Shown: in pieces, positions 1 to 10,108 of the stretch
Position numbering within the stretch: the stretch's first letter is position 1
Layout: every line of letters starts with the position of its first letter
Source of the DNA: Methylocystis sp.
GTDB lineage: Bacteria; Pseudomonadota; Alphaproteobacteria; Rhizobiales; Beijerinckiaceae
Direction of reading: 5' to 3'
Assembly (NCBI GenBank): GCA_002929055.1
Contig: PERY01000008.1
Coordinates: forward strand, 1-64,000
DNA: 64,000 nucleotides
The notes under the pieces: generated by a model
The model's database searches: none
Told to the model about the DNA's origin: nothing
The model's input: the letters and a program-made list of their open reading frames with translations, nothing else
Program-made: the position numbers and the translations under genes

Positions 1-21
1 GCCCTCCGTGTAAGAGAGGGC
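1..21 (-). terminator. possible terminator hairpin downstream of gph
   Basis: A six-base-pair perfect stem, GCCCTC (1-6) with GAGGGC (16-21) around a nine-base loop, lies just beyond the gph stop codon in that gene's direction of transcription. The T tract needed to confirm an intrinsic terminator would lie left of the window, so this is provisional. Confidence 0.35.
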
Positions 22-32
22 GGGCGGTTCCG

Positions 33-740
33 TCAAGTGCGCCCGAAGGCGGAGGCGGGCAGAATCGCTTCGGCCGCCTCCCAGAGTTCGTCGAAATGGG
101 AAATGACCCGGTCGGGGCCAAGTTCCGAGACGTGGACCTCCGTATAGCCGAAATCAACCGCCACCACCGGCGCGCCGGCGGCCTTCGCCGTGTCGATGTC
201 CGTCTTGCTGTCGCCGACCATCAGCGCGCGGCGGGGGTCGCCGCCTGCGGCCTCGACCGTGAGGTCGAAGGTTCGGGGATCGGGCTTGTGCATGGGGAAG
301 GTGCCGCGCCCGCAGATCGCCGCGAAACGGTCGGCGGCCCCGAGTTTGTCCAGCAGAAGCCTGGCCATTCGCTCCGGCTTGTTGGTGCAGACGGCGAGCT
401 TGAACCCCGCTCCCGCGAAACGGTCGAGCGCGGCGAGCGCGCCGGGGAACAATTCGCTTTCATCAGCGATATGCGCCTCATAATGGGCGAGGAAATCCTG
501 CACGAGGGGCTCGATGCGCTCGGGCGCCAGGGGCGCGCCGTTCAGGGCGTAGCCACGCTCCACCAGCGCCCGCGCGCCGGCCCCCACGAGGCTGCGCGCC
601 GCCGCGGGCGCGACCGTGGGCAGGCCCTCGCGCAGGAGCAGCACATTGAGCGTGGCGATGAGATCACGGGCGGTGTCCGCCAGAGTGCCGTCGAGATCAA
701 GGACGAGAATGGGCGCGGGTCTGGTTACAAACTGTGTCAT
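33..740 (-). CDS. gph: phosphoglycolate phosphatase (HAD superfamily)
   Basis: This HAD-superfamily hydrolase of 235 residues probably dephosphorylates 2-phosphoglycolate, a product of Rubisco oxygenation and DNA repair. The nucleophile motif LDLDGTLADT lies near the N-terminus. Motif II is in the segment VCTNKPERMA and the acidic motif is VGDSKTDIDTAKAAG near the C-terminus, giving the usual cap-plus-Rossmann layout. The open frame extends upstream to 1157, but that part lacks HAD similarity and runs antisense to another gene. I chose the ATG at 740 because the catalytic motif then falls at the normal distance from the start. Close HAD-IA relatives with other phosphomonoester substrates cannot be excluded. 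Confidence 0.85.
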   Translation of the reverse strand: MTQFVTRPAPILVLDLDGTLADTARDLIATLNVLLLREGLPTVAPAAARSLVGAGARALVERGYALNGAPLAPERIEPLVQDFLAHYEAHIADESELFPGALAALDRFAGAGFKLAVCTNKPERMARLLLDKLGAADRFAAICGRGTFPMHKPDPRTFDLTVEAAGGDPRRALMVGDSKTDIDTAKAAGAPVVAVDFGYTEVHVSELGPDRVISHFDELWEAAEAILPASAFGRT

Positions 741-857
741 GGCCAAATGGCTAAAGGCCCGGCCACGGCGGATCAAGCCGCCGCGGCAAAAATTCGCGTA
801 AAGCCAAGCGCCGCCGCGTGTAGACTGCGCCGACGATTCGAGGACAGGGAGAAACGG

Positions 858-1262
858 ATGCGCCGATCGCATATTTTCCGGGAAAGAGGTTGGCTTCTTC
901 GCGCGGCCTGCCTTTCGACGTGCCTCCTCGCGGCAGGCGTCGCGAAGGCCGCCGGCGGGGGGAATTACGAATTCCTCGCGGCGCCTCAGACAGACCTCAA
1001 CCGCGTCTTCCGGCTCGACAAATCGACCGGCGAGGTCGGAGCCTGCCAATATGGCCTTAAGGAAGGCACCGCCATCGGCGTGACCCTCTGCTACCCGCCG
1101 GGTGAAGGCGCCAAGGCCGGCTCCTTCAGCGAATACGCCCTCGTCGCCTCGCGCCACACGGGCGAAGGCGGCGTGTTCCGGGTCGATCTGCGCACGGGCA
1201 TGATGTCCATCTGCTTCGTGCTCAACGAAAGCGCCGTGGTCTGCACCCCCCAGGCGAAATGA
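858..1262 (+). CDS. small secreted protein of unknown function
   Basis: I do not recognise this 134-residue protein. It has a clear signal peptide: arginines near the N-terminus, the hydrophobic stretch [16 protein letters not shown], and an AKA-like cleavage site around residue 31. The mature part contains three cysteines and two similar-looking strands ([16 protein letters not shown] and [15 protein letters not shown]), suggesting a short repeated beta-unit ending in Cys. A purine-rich stretch (GGGAGAAACGG) precedes the ATG. Its stop codon overlaps the rpiA start in an ATGA, so it is probably co-translated with rpiA and gor. A periplasmic location is inferred from the signal peptide only. 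Confidence 0.7.
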   Translation: MRRSHIFRERGWLLRAACLSTCLLAAGVAKAAGGGNYEFLAAPQTDLNRVFRLDKSTGEVGACQYGLKEGTAIGVTLCYPPGEGAKAGSFSEYALVASRHTGEGGVFRVDLRTGMMSICFVLNESAVVCTPQAK

Positions 1263-1990
1263 CGTCGACCCCGCTTTCCGCCGACGCCATGAAGCGCGCC
1301 GCCGCTGAGACGGCGCTCAGCCACGTCACCCACGGCATGCGGCTGGGGCTCGGCACCGGCTCCACCGCGGCGCATTTCGTCGATCTCCTCGGCGCGCGGG
1401 TGCGCGAGGGGCTGGAGGTGATCGGCGTGCCGACCTCGGAACGCACGCGCCTGCAGGCCGAGGCTTTGGGGATCAAGCTTTCGACCCTCGACGAAACGCC
1501 GGAACTCGACCTCACGGTCGACGGCGCCGACGAGTTCGACTCTTCGCTGCGGCTCATCAAGGGCGGCGGAGGCGCGCTTTTGCGCGAGAAGATCGTAGCC
1601 GCCGCCTCCACGCGCATGTTCGTGATCGCTGACGCAACAAAAGAAGTGGAGACCCTCGGCGCCTTTCCGCTGCCGGTCGAGATCGATCGCTTCGGCGCCC
1701 GCTCGACCCGGATCCACATCGAGCGCGTCGCGCGCGGGCTGGGACTCCTTGGCCCGATCACACAGCGCATGCGCGCGCCGGACGAGCCCTATCTCACGGA
1801 CGGCGGGCACTATATTCTCGACTGCGCCTTCAGCGCGATCGATGCGCCGCAGGAACTGGCGGAGCGGCTTCAGGCCATTCCAGGCGTCGTGGATCACGGG
1901 CTTTTCATCGGCCTCGCCACGGCGATCTTCATCGCCGGGTCAAACGGCGTGCGCATCATCGGCGACAACACGGGCGACGGGCTCATATGA
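1259..1990 (+). CDS. rpiA: ribose-5-phosphate isomerase A
   Basis: This cytosolic enzyme of the pentose phosphate and Calvin pathways interconverts ribose 5-phosphate and ribulose 5-phosphate. The 243-residue length is slightly longer than the typical 220-235. Diagnostic motifs are present in order: the phosphate-binding loop [11 protein letters not shown], the catalytic DGADEFD, and [12 protein letters not shown]. Both ends overlap neighbours by four bases (ATGA), with the secreted protein upstream and glutathione reductase downstream. The three genes therefore look like one translationally coupled transcript. Confidence 0.95.
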   Translation: MTSTPLSADAMKRAAAETALSHVTHGMRLGLGTGSTAAHFVDLLGARVREGLEVIGVPTSERTRLQAEALGIKLSTLDETPELDLTVDGADEFDSSLRLIKGGGGALLREKIVAAASTRMFVIADATKEVETLGAFPLPVEIDRFGARSTRIHIERVARGLGLLGPITQRMRAPDEPYLTDGGHYILDCAFSAIDAPQELAERLQAIPGVVDHGLFIGLATAIFIAGSNGVRIIGDNTGDGLI

Positions 1991-3363
1991 GCGGCTTCGA
2001 CTACGACCTCATCGTCATCGGCGCGGGCTCGGGCGGCGTGCGCGCGGCGCGCGTGGCCGCGAGCCACGGCGCGAAGGTCGCCATCGCCGAGGAGTTCCGC
2101 GTCGGCGGCACCTGCGTCATCCGCGGCTGTGTGCCGAAAAAGCTTTATGTGCTCGCCAGCCGCTTCAAGGACGAGTTCGAGGACGCGAAGGGCTTTGGCT
2201 GGCATGTCGGCGAGACGTCCTTCGACTGGCCTTCGCTCGTCGCGGCGAAGGAAAAAGAGATCACGCGGCTCTCGGGCCTTTACGAACAGACGCTGGGCGG
2301 CGCCAAGGTCGAACTCATCCGCGCGCGCGCGACGATCGCCGGCCCCAACGCCGTGCATTTTTCGGACGGGCGCACGACGCGCGCGCGCTACATTCTCATT
2401 GCGACCGGCGGCGCGCCTGTGCTGGCGCCGCATATTCCGGGCCTCGAATGGGGTCTCTCGTCCAATGAGATTTTCGATCTGCCGACCTTCCCGCAACGTC
2501 TGCTGATCGTCGGCGCAGGTTATATCGCCGTGGAGTTCGCGAGCATTTTCGCGCGGCTCGGCGCGCAGGTCTATCTCGCCTATCGCGCCGATCTCCCCTT
2601 GCGCGGTTTCGATGAAGATCTGCGCAAGCGCGTAGCGGAGGCGCTGACGAGCGCGGGCGTCGCGCATCACGCCGGCGCGCTGCCGACCCGCATCGACAAG
2701 AGCGCGAAGGGGCTTTGCGTCTCCATGAGCGACGGCGAGACGCGCGACGTCGACGCCGTGCTGGTCGCCACAGGGCGACGGCCGCTCACGCATAATCTCG
2801 GGCTGGAGCGGGCGGGCGTCGCCACGCGCGAGAACGGCGCGATCATCGTCGATGAAAACTCCCGCACCAATGTCGATTCGATCTATGCCGTCGGCGACGT
2901 GACCGACCGCATCAATCTCACGCCCGTCGCCATCCGCGAGGGCCACGCTTTCGCCGATACGGTCTTTGGCGACATGCCGACGGCGGTGAATTACGACTGC
3001 GTTCCGAGCGCCGTCTTCACGACGCCCGAGATGGGCGCGGTGGGGCTGACGGAATCCGCCGCGCAGGAGAAGTTCGGCGCCATCGACGTGTACGAGACGA
3101 GCTTCCGTCCCATGCGCGCGACGCTGTCGGGCCGCAGCGAGCGAGTCTATATGAAGCTCATCGTCGACGCCGAGACCCAGCGCGTCGTCGGCGCGCATAT
3201 TTTCGGACCCGAAGCGGGCGAGATGGCGCAGCTTGTCGCCATCCCCATGCGCATGGGCGCGACGAAGCGCGATTTCGACGCGACCATGGCGGTGCATCCG
3301 ACGGCGGCGGAGGAACTCGTCACCATGCGCACGCCGGCGCGGCGGATTCGCAAGGAGGGCTAA
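1987..3363 (+). CDS. gor: glutathione-disulfide reductase
   Basis: This flavoprotein reduces oxidised glutathione with NADPH in the cytosol. At 458 residues it has the family's normal length. Visible elements are the N-terminal FAD-binding [11 protein letters not shown], the redox-active disulfide [13 protein letters not shown], the NADPH-binding [12 protein letters not shown], a second FAD segment YAVGDVTD, and the C-terminal catalytic VHPTAAEE of the dimerisation domain. Its start overlaps the rpiA stop (ATGA). Its stop overlaps the convergent acyltransferase stop by four bases. Confidence 0.95.
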   Translation: MSGFDYDLIVIGAGSGGVRAARVAASHGAKVAIAEEFRVGGTCVIRGCVPKKLYVLASRFKDEFEDAKGFGWHVGETSFDWPSLVAAKEKEITRLSGLYEQTLGGAKVELIRARATIAGPNAVHFSDGRTTRARYILIATGGAPVLAPHIPGLEWGLSSNEIFDLPTFPQRLLIVGAGYIAVEFASIFARLGAQVYLAYRADLPLRGFDEDLRKRVAEALTSAGVAHHAGALPTRIDKSAKGLCVSMSDGETRDVDAVLVATGRRPLTHNLGLERAGVATRENGAIIVDENSRTNVDSIYAVGDVTDRINLTPVAIREGHAFADTVFGDMPTAVNYDCVPSAVFTTPEMGAVGLTESAAQEKFGAIDVYETSFRPMRATLSGRSERVYMKLIVDAETQRVVGAHIFGPEAGEMAQLVAIPMRMGATKRDFDATMAVHPTAAEELVTMRTPARRIRKEG

Positions 3364-4556
3364 GGCCCGGTCGTCGCGCGCTCGCGCACAGGCGCGGGGA
3401 CGGCAGGCGGCGGCGCGAGCCTGTCGAGCGCTCCGCGCAAGGCGCGCCTCGCCGCGCCCGTTTTTGCCTCCGTCAGCCGCGAGAATAAATAAGCGGAGGC
3501 GAACGTCGTCCCCAGCACCACGAGCGCCGCCGCATAATTCGCTCCCGTCGCAAGCTGCAAGGGCCAATCGCGCCCCATGACATGCGCGACTGCGGCGCGC
3601 AGGAAAATAACGATCGGCATATGCACGGCGTATACCGAGAAGGAAAAATCCGCGAGCCTCGCGTGAAACGCTGAATGCAGCGCCGCAAAGCCCGATTGAG
3701 GAGCGTCTCTGAAAGCCAGCAGCGCGTTCACGAAGAGCGCCGCCGCGGCAAGATCGCTCGCGGGATTGAGCCAGGGATGGGCGACGAGCACTGGCCCGCG
3801 GGCCAGAAGCCGGATCAGCGCGACGCCGCCCGCGAGCATGAGCAGCGCCAGCCAGCGCGAGCGGATCAGCGGGCGCGACGCACGGGTAGAGAAAGCGCCC
3901 ATTCCCCAGATGACGAAGCCGAAGCCAAACCAGCTCTGCGGCGCCAGAAGCCCGGCGGTGAGCGCGAGCCCGAGCGCGAAGCTTGCAAAGCGGGGCGCCG
4001 GCGCATAGTTGCGCGCGAATGGCAGCAGCAGCAGCGGGAAACAGACATAGTACCAGAACTCGCAGGCGAGCGACCACAAGGGGCCGTTGCTGCCGAAATG
4101 GTCGAAGACGATGCCCTGAAGATTGGCGACGCTCGCCAGAAAGAGTCCTGCCGAGGAATGGCCGCTGAAGGCGGGTTGATCGTAAACGCCCGCGTCCGAA
4201 AAGAGGCCTCGTCCGAGCGCGTCCAGCGCGAGCGTGAGAAAGAGCGCCGGAACCAGCACCACATAGACCCGCGAGATGCGGTGAATGAAATAGCTGCGCA
4301 GGAAATCCTCGCCCCGGCCGATGCGCGCCAGAACGGCGCCGCCGACGAGCCAACCCGAGAGAACGAAGAATCCGACGACCGCCTGATGGCCGATCGCCGA
4401 GCCCGTGAAGAACCACCAGACATAGGCTGGCGCGGCGTGGGGCGCGCTCATGATGTCCGCCTGATTGACGAACATGTTGTTGACGTGAAGCGACAGCACG
4501 GCCAGCGCGCCAAGCCAGCGGGCGGCCTCGATCAACTGCGAGAGCATGAAGGGCAT
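3360..4556 (-). CDS. acyltransferase family 3 integral membrane protein
   Basis: This 398-residue protein has about ten hydrophobic segments and matches the acyltransferase_3 layout: an N-terminal LSLH histidine region, the segment FVLSGWLVGG, and repeated aromatic-rich helices ending in a basic proline-rich tail. Members of this family O-acylate cell-surface sugars, lipids or exopolysaccharides from the inner membrane. The acceptor cannot be told from sequence, and no polysaccharide cluster lies beside it. It converges on gor with overlapping stop codons. The start at 4556 is followed by another in-frame ATG (MPFM), so the N-terminus could be three residues shorter. Confidence 0.8.
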   Translation of the reverse strand: MPFMLSQLIEAARWLGALAVLSLHVNNMFVNQADIMSAPHAAPAYVWWFFTGSAIGHQAVVGFFVLSGWLVGGAVLARIGRGEDFLRSYFIHRISRVYVVLVPALFLTLALDALGRGLFSDAGVYDQPAFSGHSSAGLFLASVANLQGIVFDHFGSNGPLWSLACEFWYYVCFPLLLLPFARNYAPAPRFASFALGLALTAGLLAPQSWFGFGFVIWGMGAFSTRASRPLIRSRWLALLMLAGGVALIRLLARGPVLVAHPWLNPASDLAAAALFVNALLAFRDAPQSGFAALHSAFHARLADFSFSVYAVHMPIVIFLRAAVAHVMGRDWPLQLATGANYAAALVVLGTTFASAYLFSRLTEAKTGAARRALRGALDRLAPPPAVPAPVRERATTGP

Positions 4557-4768
4557 CGGGCGGCGATCCGGATTCGGCTGCGGCTTGCCCGGCGCTTATA
4601 GCCGTGCAGCGGCGCCTTCGCCAGTTTGGCCGTCCCCTGCGCCGATCCCGCCAGCCTGGCCGAAAGGGTCGCATTGATTCGATTTTTCCTCTATAAGCGC
4701 CAATCGCGCCTTGGCCCCCGCGTCGGGGAATCGCGCGCCAGATGACTGATTTTTGTGGAGTTTTGGAC

Positions 4769-6148
4769 GTGGAACGCTGGACGCCGGGCAGTTGGAGAAC
4801 CTTGCCGATCGAGCAGACGCCGATCTATCGCGATCAGGCGGCGCTGGCGGATGTCGAGCGCCAGCTTGCCGGCTTTCCGCCGCTGGTTTTCGCCGGCGAG
4901 GCGCGCAACCTCAAGCGCCAGCTTGCGGATGTCGTCGCCGGCAAGGCTTTCCTGCTCCAGGGCGGCGACTGCGCCGAGAGCTTCAACGAGCATTCCGCCG
5001 ACAATATCCGCGACTTTTTCCGCGTCTTCCTGCAGATGGCGGTGGTGCTGACCTATGCGGCGGGCTCGCCGGTCGTGAAGGTCGGCCGCATCGCCGGCCA
5101 GTTCGCCAAACCCCGCTCGGCGCCGACCGAGAAGAAGGACGGCCAGGAGTTGCCGAGCTATCGCGGCGACATCATCAACGACATCGACTTCACGGAAGCG
5201 TCGCGCGTGCCCGATCCGCAGCGCCAGCTTCTCGCGTATCGCCAATCGGCGGCGACGCTCAATCTCATCCGCGCCTTCGCCGCCGGCGGCTTCGCCAATC
5301 TCGAAAACGTGCATCGCTGGATGCTCGGCTTCGTCAAGAACAGCCCGCAGTCCGAGCGTTACCAGAAGCTCGCCGACCACATCACCGAGACGCTCTCATT
5401 CATGCGGGCCATCGGTCTCGATCCCGAGCATCATCCCGAGCTGCGCGGCACGGATTTCTACACCTCGCATGAGGCGCTGCTGCTTCCTTATGAGCAGGCG
5501 CTCACCCGCGTAGACTCCACCACCGGCGATTATTATGCGACGTCCGGCCACATGCTGTGGATCGGCGACCGCACGCGACAGGAGAACGGCGCCCATGTCG
5601 AATTCATGCGCGGCATCCGGAATCCGATCGGTCTGAAATGCGGTCCGAGCCTGACGCCGGACGGGCTGATCCGCCTCATCGACGCGCTGAATCCGGAGAA
5701 CGAAGCCGGTCGCCTCACGCTCATCTGCCGCTTCGGCGCGGACAAGATCGGCGACGCGCTTCCGGCGCTGGTGCGGACAATCTCGCGCGAAGGTCGCAAC
5801 GTCATCTGGTCCTGCGACCCGATGCATGGCAACACCATCAGCGCCGGGGGCTACAAGACACGACCCTTCGATCGCATCATGTCGGAGATCCGGGGCTTCT
5901 TCGGCGTGCATCAGGCCGAGGGAACCTATGCTGGGGGCATCCATCTTGAGATGACCGGCAAGGACGTCACCGAATGCACGGGCGGCGCCCGCGCCATCTC
6001 GGAGGACGATCTGCGCGACCGTTACCACACCTATTGCGATCCGCGCCTCAATGCGGAGCAGGCGATCGAGGTGGCGTTCCTCGTCGCCGAGCTTCTCAAG
6101 GCCGAGCGCATCTCGCGCGGCCTGCAGGAGCAGCACGCCGCGGAGTGA
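4769..6148 (+). CDS. aroG: class II 3-deoxy-7-phosphoheptulonate (DAHP) synthase
   Basis: This enzyme catalyses the first step of the shikimate pathway, condensing phosphoenolpyruvate and erythrose 4-phosphate. The sequence is of the plant/actinobacterial class II type: [45 protein letters not shown] and [10 protein letters not shown] are all present. I preferred the GTG at 4769 because a GGAG lies exactly eight bases upstream and the protein then begins with the usual ERWTPGSW. An in-frame ATG at 4742 would add nine residues that lack a clear family match. The product is 459 residues, a normal length. Confidence 0.93.
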   Translation: MERWTPGSWRTLPIEQTPIYRDQAALADVERQLAGFPPLVFAGEARNLKRQLADVVAGKAFLLQGGDCAESFNEHSADNIRDFFRVFLQMAVVLTYAAGSPVVKVGRIAGQFAKPRSAPTEKKDGQELPSYRGDIINDIDFTEASRVPDPQRQLLAYRQSAATLNLIRAFAAGGFANLENVHRWMLGFVKNSPQSERYQKLADHITETLSFMRAIGLDPEHHPELRGTDFYTSHEALLLPYEQALTRVDSTTGDYYATSGHMLWIGDRTRQENGAHVEFMRGIRNPIGLKCGPSLTPDGLIRLIDALNPENEAGRLTLICRFGADKIGDALPALVRTISREGRNVIWSCDPMHGNTISAGGYKTRPFDRIMSEIRGFFGVHQAEGTYAGGIHLEMTGKDVTECTGGARAISEDDLRDRYHTYCDPRLNAEQAIEVAFLVAELLKAERISRGLQEQHAAE

Positions 6149-6163
6149 GCCTCGCCTGAGGAC

Positions 6164-7288
6164 TCACAGCATCCGGCAGTCCAGCGTCGACATCTGGCCG
6201 AGGCAGCCCGCGTGCGTCGAGAGCCAGATGTCCGCGGCTGCAACGCCCTGATCATGCAAGCTTCTCAAAAGCTCCCAGCGTGGATTGCGTTTCGTTGAGC
6301 CGCCGAGATCGAAGGAGGACGCATCGGCGGCGATGCGATGCAGCCTGAGTTTCTGCACTTCGCGGAAGAAGGCGTTCTTCAAGTCGCCGGACTGCGACTC
6401 CTCCGTTAGCGCGATCTTCAATTGGGCGATGCCATGCAGCATGGCGTTCAGATTGGCGTTGAAGGTGATTTCATTGAGGCGTCCGGAAATCTCCCCCGCC
6501 GAGAACGGCAGCGCCTCGCGAGACGTCGGATTGAGCTGAATGAGCAGAAGATCGTCGGATTTCGTCTCCGCGATCAAAGGCTCCAGCGCCGGATTGGCGA
6601 CATAGCCGCCATCCCAATAGGCGGTCCCGCCGATCTTCACGGCCTGAAAAAGTTCAGGGAGGCAGGCCGAGGCCATGATTGCTTCGGCGCTGAGATCCTT
6701 GTTTCGGAAAAGTTTGAGCTCCCCATCCGCGACACGCGTCGCGGAGATGAAGAGTTTGATCCTGTCGGTCGCCTTCAGCGCCTCGAAGTCGACCATATCC
6801 CGCAGAATATCGAGCAGCGGGTTCCAGTTGAGCGGGTTGAACTGATAGGGCGAGAAGAGGCCCGAGAAGAGCGACTCGGCGACCCTGCGTCCAAAGTCGG
6901 GCGAGAGGAAGGGATTCATCAATTCGAGCGGGCGGAAATAAGCGTGGCTATCGAGGAGGCCACGCCCCCCGGCGCCGAAGGGCGCCTCCATCGCGGTGTC
7001 GGCGATCCGCCGCCAGAAGGTTCCCAGAGTTTGCTGCGCCAGCTGGCGGTCGCCCTTCACCAGCCCATGCGCCAGCATGACGGCGTTCATCGCGCCGGCG
7101 CTGGCGCCGCTCGCAGCTTCGATCTCGAGCCACGGCTCTTCGAGCAGCCGGTCGAGAACGCCCCAGGTGAAGGCGCCATGCGCGCCGCCGCCCTGCAGCG
7201 CGACGTCGAGGGTGACGGTCTCTCGCGGGACCGCCGTGGGCGTGACGGCTGGGGCGGCGTCTGCCGTTTGGGCGCTGTCCAAAGTCAT
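6164..7288 (-). CDS. patatin-like phospholipase
   Basis: This 374-residue patatin-family serine hydrolase has the oxyanion motif GGGAHG near the N-terminus, the nucleophile elbow GASAG (GXSXG) about 35 residues later, and the catalytic aspartate in WDGGY. The family cleaves acyl esters of phospholipids or other lipids; the true substrate is unknown. The open frame extends to 7387, but the ATG at 7288 (MTLDSAQ) gives a sensible N-terminus just ahead of the first strand. There is no convincing signal peptide, so a cytosolic or membrane-peripheral location is likely. It converges on the DAHP synthase gene with a 15-base gap. Confidence 0.85.
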   Translation of the reverse strand: MTLDSAQTADAAPAVTPTAVPRETVTLDVALQGGGAHGAFTWGVLDRLLEEPWLEIEAASGASAGAMNAVMLAHGLVKGDRQLAQQTLGTFWRRIADTAMEAPFGAGGRGLLDSHAYFRPLELMNPFLSPDFGRRVAESLFSGLFSPYQFNPLNWNPLLDILRDMVDFEALKATDRIKLFISATRVADGELKLFRNKDLSAEAIMASACLPELFQAVKIGGTAYWDGGYVANPALEPLIAETKSDDLLLIQLNPTSREALPFSAGEISGRLNEITFNANLNAMLHGIAQLKIALTEESQSGDLKNAFFREVQKLRLHRIAADASSFDLGGSTKRNPRWELLRSLHDQGVAAADIWLSTHAGCLGQMSTLDCRML

Positions 7289-7403
7289 GGCGGGATCCCC
7301 GGAACGGCGGGCGCGGGGAGTGTCCCCTAACGCGCGCTTGCTGCAATGCAGCAAGCGTAGGCCCGTTTTGCGAATTCCGAAAGCCACGCCGCTTTCGACG
7401 GCT

Positions 7404-8549
7404 TCAGCCCGCCGACGTCTCCTCGACCTCGCGCACGGTCATGGCGTTGCCGTGCCAGACGAAATCATCGAAAAGCAGGGCGTCGACGAACATCACCGGA
7501 AGCATCAGATCGCGCATGACGAGGGCGATGGGCGTGCGCCAATCGAGCGGGAAACCGCAGACGCGCGCGAGCCAGATTTCGCCCAGATGCAACACGGCCA
7601 TGACCGCGGCCGCCATCAACCCCGCAGCCGCCGCGTCGCCGCCGAATTCCAGCGCGGCATAGGCGCCCAGAACGACCGCTGCGAAGCTGCCATTCATGAA
7701 CTCCGGCGCGTAATGGGCGGGGAAGGTCACACGGCGCAGGCGCGCCCAGCGCACATGGCGCGAATAGACCTCATGCGCCGTGCGCTTGCCGAGCGGCTGT
7801 TCGAAAGGCATGTCGACGAGCCGCACGGTCATGTTCTGGGCGCGAATGACCTTGGTCGACGCGGCGTCCTCGGCGATCTCCGCGCCGAGCGCGCGAATGC
7901 CGCCGGCGCGGTCCAGAACCTCGCGCCGCCACATCATGTTCTTGCCCTGGGCGAAGCCGGCTCCGATGGCCTCGGCGCCATACTGCCAGCGCGCCTGGAA
8001 CGTGTTCAGGATCGCGCATTCGACCGCCGCCCAGAAGCCGTCTGGCCGCGAGCCGATCGGCATCGACACCGTCATGGCGGTGTCCGGTTCGAAGGCTGCG
8101 AGCATCGTCTGCACGTAATCGCGGGGCGGCAGCGCGTTGGAATCGGCGAGAATGACGTAATCGTAGCGCGCCGCCTCCCAGCCCTTCACGCAATTGTTGA
8201 GCTTGGGATTGGCGCTCACATAATCGTCGCCGACGAGAAGCCTCGCCTCACGCTCTGGATGGGCGGCGATCAGGCGCTCGACGAGCGGGATGATGGGGTC
8301 GCCCGGCGACTGAACGCAGAAGATGATTTCGTAGCGCGGGTAATCCAGATCGAAGGTCGCGCCCAGCGTCTCCTCGCTGAAGCTCTCCACCCCGCGCAAA
8401 GGCCGAATGATGCTCACCGGCGGCGCCTCCGAAGGAACCGGGAGGTTGCGTTCTCGCGCGCGGCATTTGCGCGCCATGAGCCAGATGCTGGTGAAGTTGA
8501 GGGTGAGGATGAAGGCGCACCATCCGGCGCAGATATAGGCTGGGATCAT
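7404..8549 (-). CDS. ceramide-glucosyltransferase-like glycosyltransferase (family 21 type)
   Basis: This 381-residue glycosyltransferase has an N-terminal membrane helix, a GT-A catalytic domain and two or three C-terminal membrane helices. Motifs are PPVSIIRPLRG, ILADSNALPP (the D2 position) and the processive RHVRW signature ((Q/R)xxRW). This layout matches bacterial ceramide glucosyltransferase / HpnI-like enzymes, which transfer a sugar to a lipid at the cytoplasmic face of the membrane. The lipid acceptor (ceramide, hopanoid or other) cannot be decided here, as no sphingolipid or hopanoid genes adjoin it. Confidence 0.75.
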   Translation of the reverse strand: MIPAYICAGWCAFILTLNFTSIWLMARKCRARERNLPVPSEAPPVSIIRPLRGVESFSEETLGATFDLDYPRYEIIFCVQSPGDPIIPLVERLIAAHPEREARLLVGDDYVSANPKLNNCVKGWEAARYDYVILADSNALPPRDYVQTMLAAFEPDTAMTVSMPIGSRPDGFWAAVECAILNTFQARWQYGAEAIGAGFAQGKNMMWRREVLDRAGGIRALGAEIAEDAASTKVIRAQNMTVRLVDMPFEQPLGKRTAHEVYSRHVRWARLRRVTFPAHYAPEFMNGSFAAVVLGAYAALEFGGDAAAAGLMAAAVMAVLHLGEIWLARVCGFPLDWRTPIALVMRDLMLPVMFVDALLFDDFVWHGNAMTVREVEETSAG

Positions 8550-8764
8550 CGGCGCGAGCGGCTCTTCAGGAGTCGGGCTGCAGGTAGACGGCGACGCGCG
8601 AGCGGCGGTTCGCTTCGTTCTGGCGGACCAGACGCTGGGACAGTCCAGGACGCGGCCAGCTCAATATTCCGCCTGACAAAGCGGCCGGCTCTTGGCAAAA
8701 GGGCTGAAGCGCGAGAACCTTTTCCCTCCGCGTATCCTGTGAAAACTCCTGGCGAAGCTTCCTC

Positions 8765-10108
8765 ATGACCCCTCCGATCGTTCGTTTCGCGCCGTCGCCG
8801 ACGGGCCGCATCCATATTGGCAATGCGCGGGTCGCGTTGTTCAACCATCTCTTTGCCGCAACGCACCTTGGACGATTCATACTGCGGTTCGATGACACTG
8901 ATTTCTCCCGGTCTACCGCAGAATTCGCGCAGGGCATCGAGATCGATCTCGCCTGGCTGGGCATCGTTCCGCACGAGACTTTCCGGCAGTCGCAGCGCGT
9001 TTCGCTCTATGAGGCGGCGGCGGCTAGGTTGAGGAACGAAGGGCGCCTCTACCCCTGTTACGAGACGCAGGAAGAACTCGAGAAGCGCCGCAAGATGCAG
9101 CAGGCGCGCGGGCTGCCGCCCGTCTACGATCGATCGGCGCTGCGCCTGTCGGACGCCGAGCGCGCAGCGCTCGAATCGGAAGGACGGCGCCCGCACTGGC
9201 GTTTCAGGCTCGAGCCGGGCGTCGTCGCGTGGGACGATCTCATCCGCGGCCCGGCGCATATTGACTGCGCGGCGCTCTCGGACCCGGTGCTGATCCGCGC
9301 GGACGGCAGTTTCCTCTACACACTGCCCTCCGTCGCGGATGACATCGACATGAAGATCACCCACGTCATCCGCGGCGAGGACCATGTGACGAACACCGCC
9401 GTGCAATTGCAGCTTTTCGCCGCGCTCGCTCCGGATGCGTCGCCCCCGGTCTTCGCGCATCACAATCTTCTCATCGGCGCGAGCGGCGAAGGCCTCTCCA
9501 AGCGCACGGGCTCGCTCTCCATCGCCTCGCTGCGCGACGATGGCTATGAGGCGATGGCGGTGGCGGCGCTCGCGACGCTTACCGGCTCCTCCGACAATGT
9601 GCACGCCGTGCGTTCGCTCAAGGAGCTGGGCGAAAGCTTCGACCTCGCGCATGTGTCGCGCAACCCGGCGCGTTTCGATCCGGACGATCTTGCGACGCTG
9701 ACGCATCGCACGCTGGCCCTCTTCCATTTCGAGGATGTGCGAGAGCGGCTGGCCGCGCTCGACATCGTCGGCCACAAGGCGGAGCCGCTGTGGCGCGCGG
9801 CGCGCGGCAATCTCTCGACCTTCGACGCCATTTTCAAATGGTGGCGCGTGGTCGAGGGCGAGATCGACGCGATACGCGAAGACCCGGCTTTCCTGAAGGA
9901 AGCGGCGCAGCTTCTCCCCGCGGAGCCCTGGGACGAAACGACATGGTCCGCCTGGACGAGCGACGTGAAGACGGCGACCGGCCGCAAGGGCAAGGGGCTG
10001 TTCCATCCGCTGCGTCTCGCGCTCACGGGCGAAGAGAGCGGGCCGGAGCTTGCGGCGCTCCTGCCGCTCATGGGGCGAGCGAAGACGATGGCGCGTCTTG
10101 GGGACTGA
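8765..10108 (+). CDS. gltX: glutamate--tRNA ligase
   Basis: This class I aminoacyl-tRNA synthetase is specific for glutamate. It starts with the HIGH-like region APSPTGRIHIGNAR and has the KMSKS-like LSKRTGS near residue 250. FDDTD is the amino-acid and ATP site segment. At 447 residues it is of the shorter alphaproteobacterial type; many species encode two GluRS copies, one of which may charge tRNA-Gln for later amidation. Glutamyl-tRNA is also the precursor of tetrapyrroles in some organisms, although alphaproteobacteria normally use the HemA/ALA-synthase (C4) route. Confidence 0.93.
   Translation: MTPPIVRFAPSPTGRIHIGNARVALFNHLFAATHLGRFILRFDDTDFSRSTAEFAQGIEIDLAWLGIVPHETFRQSQRVSLYEAAAARLRNEGRLYPCYETQEELEKRRKMQQARGLPPVYDRSALRLSDAERAALESEGRRPHWRFRLEPGVVAWDDLIRGPAHIDCAALSDPVLIRADGSFLYTLPSVADDIDMKITHVIRGEDHVTNTAVQLQLFAALAPDASPPVFAHHNLLIGASGEGLSKRTGSLSIASLRDDGYEAMAVAALATLTGSSDNVHAVRSLKELGESFDLAHVSRNPARFDPDDLATLTHRTLALFHFEDVRERLAALDIVGHKAEPLWRAARGNLSTFDAIFKWWRVVEGEIDAIREDPAFLKEAAQLLPAEPWDETTWSAWTSDVKTATGRKGKGLFHPLRLALTGEESGPELAALLPLMGRAKTMARLGD

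Noticed and set aside
1894-4674. A 926-codon open frame on the minus strand
   Set aside because: It runs antisense to gor and overlaps the acyltransferase in another frame, is arginine- and alanine-rich without recognisable domains, and is a product of high GC content.
6996-8768. A 590-codon plus-strand open frame
   Set aside because: It is antisense to the patatin and glycosyltransferase genes, which have clear motifs; its composition is typical of a shadow frame.
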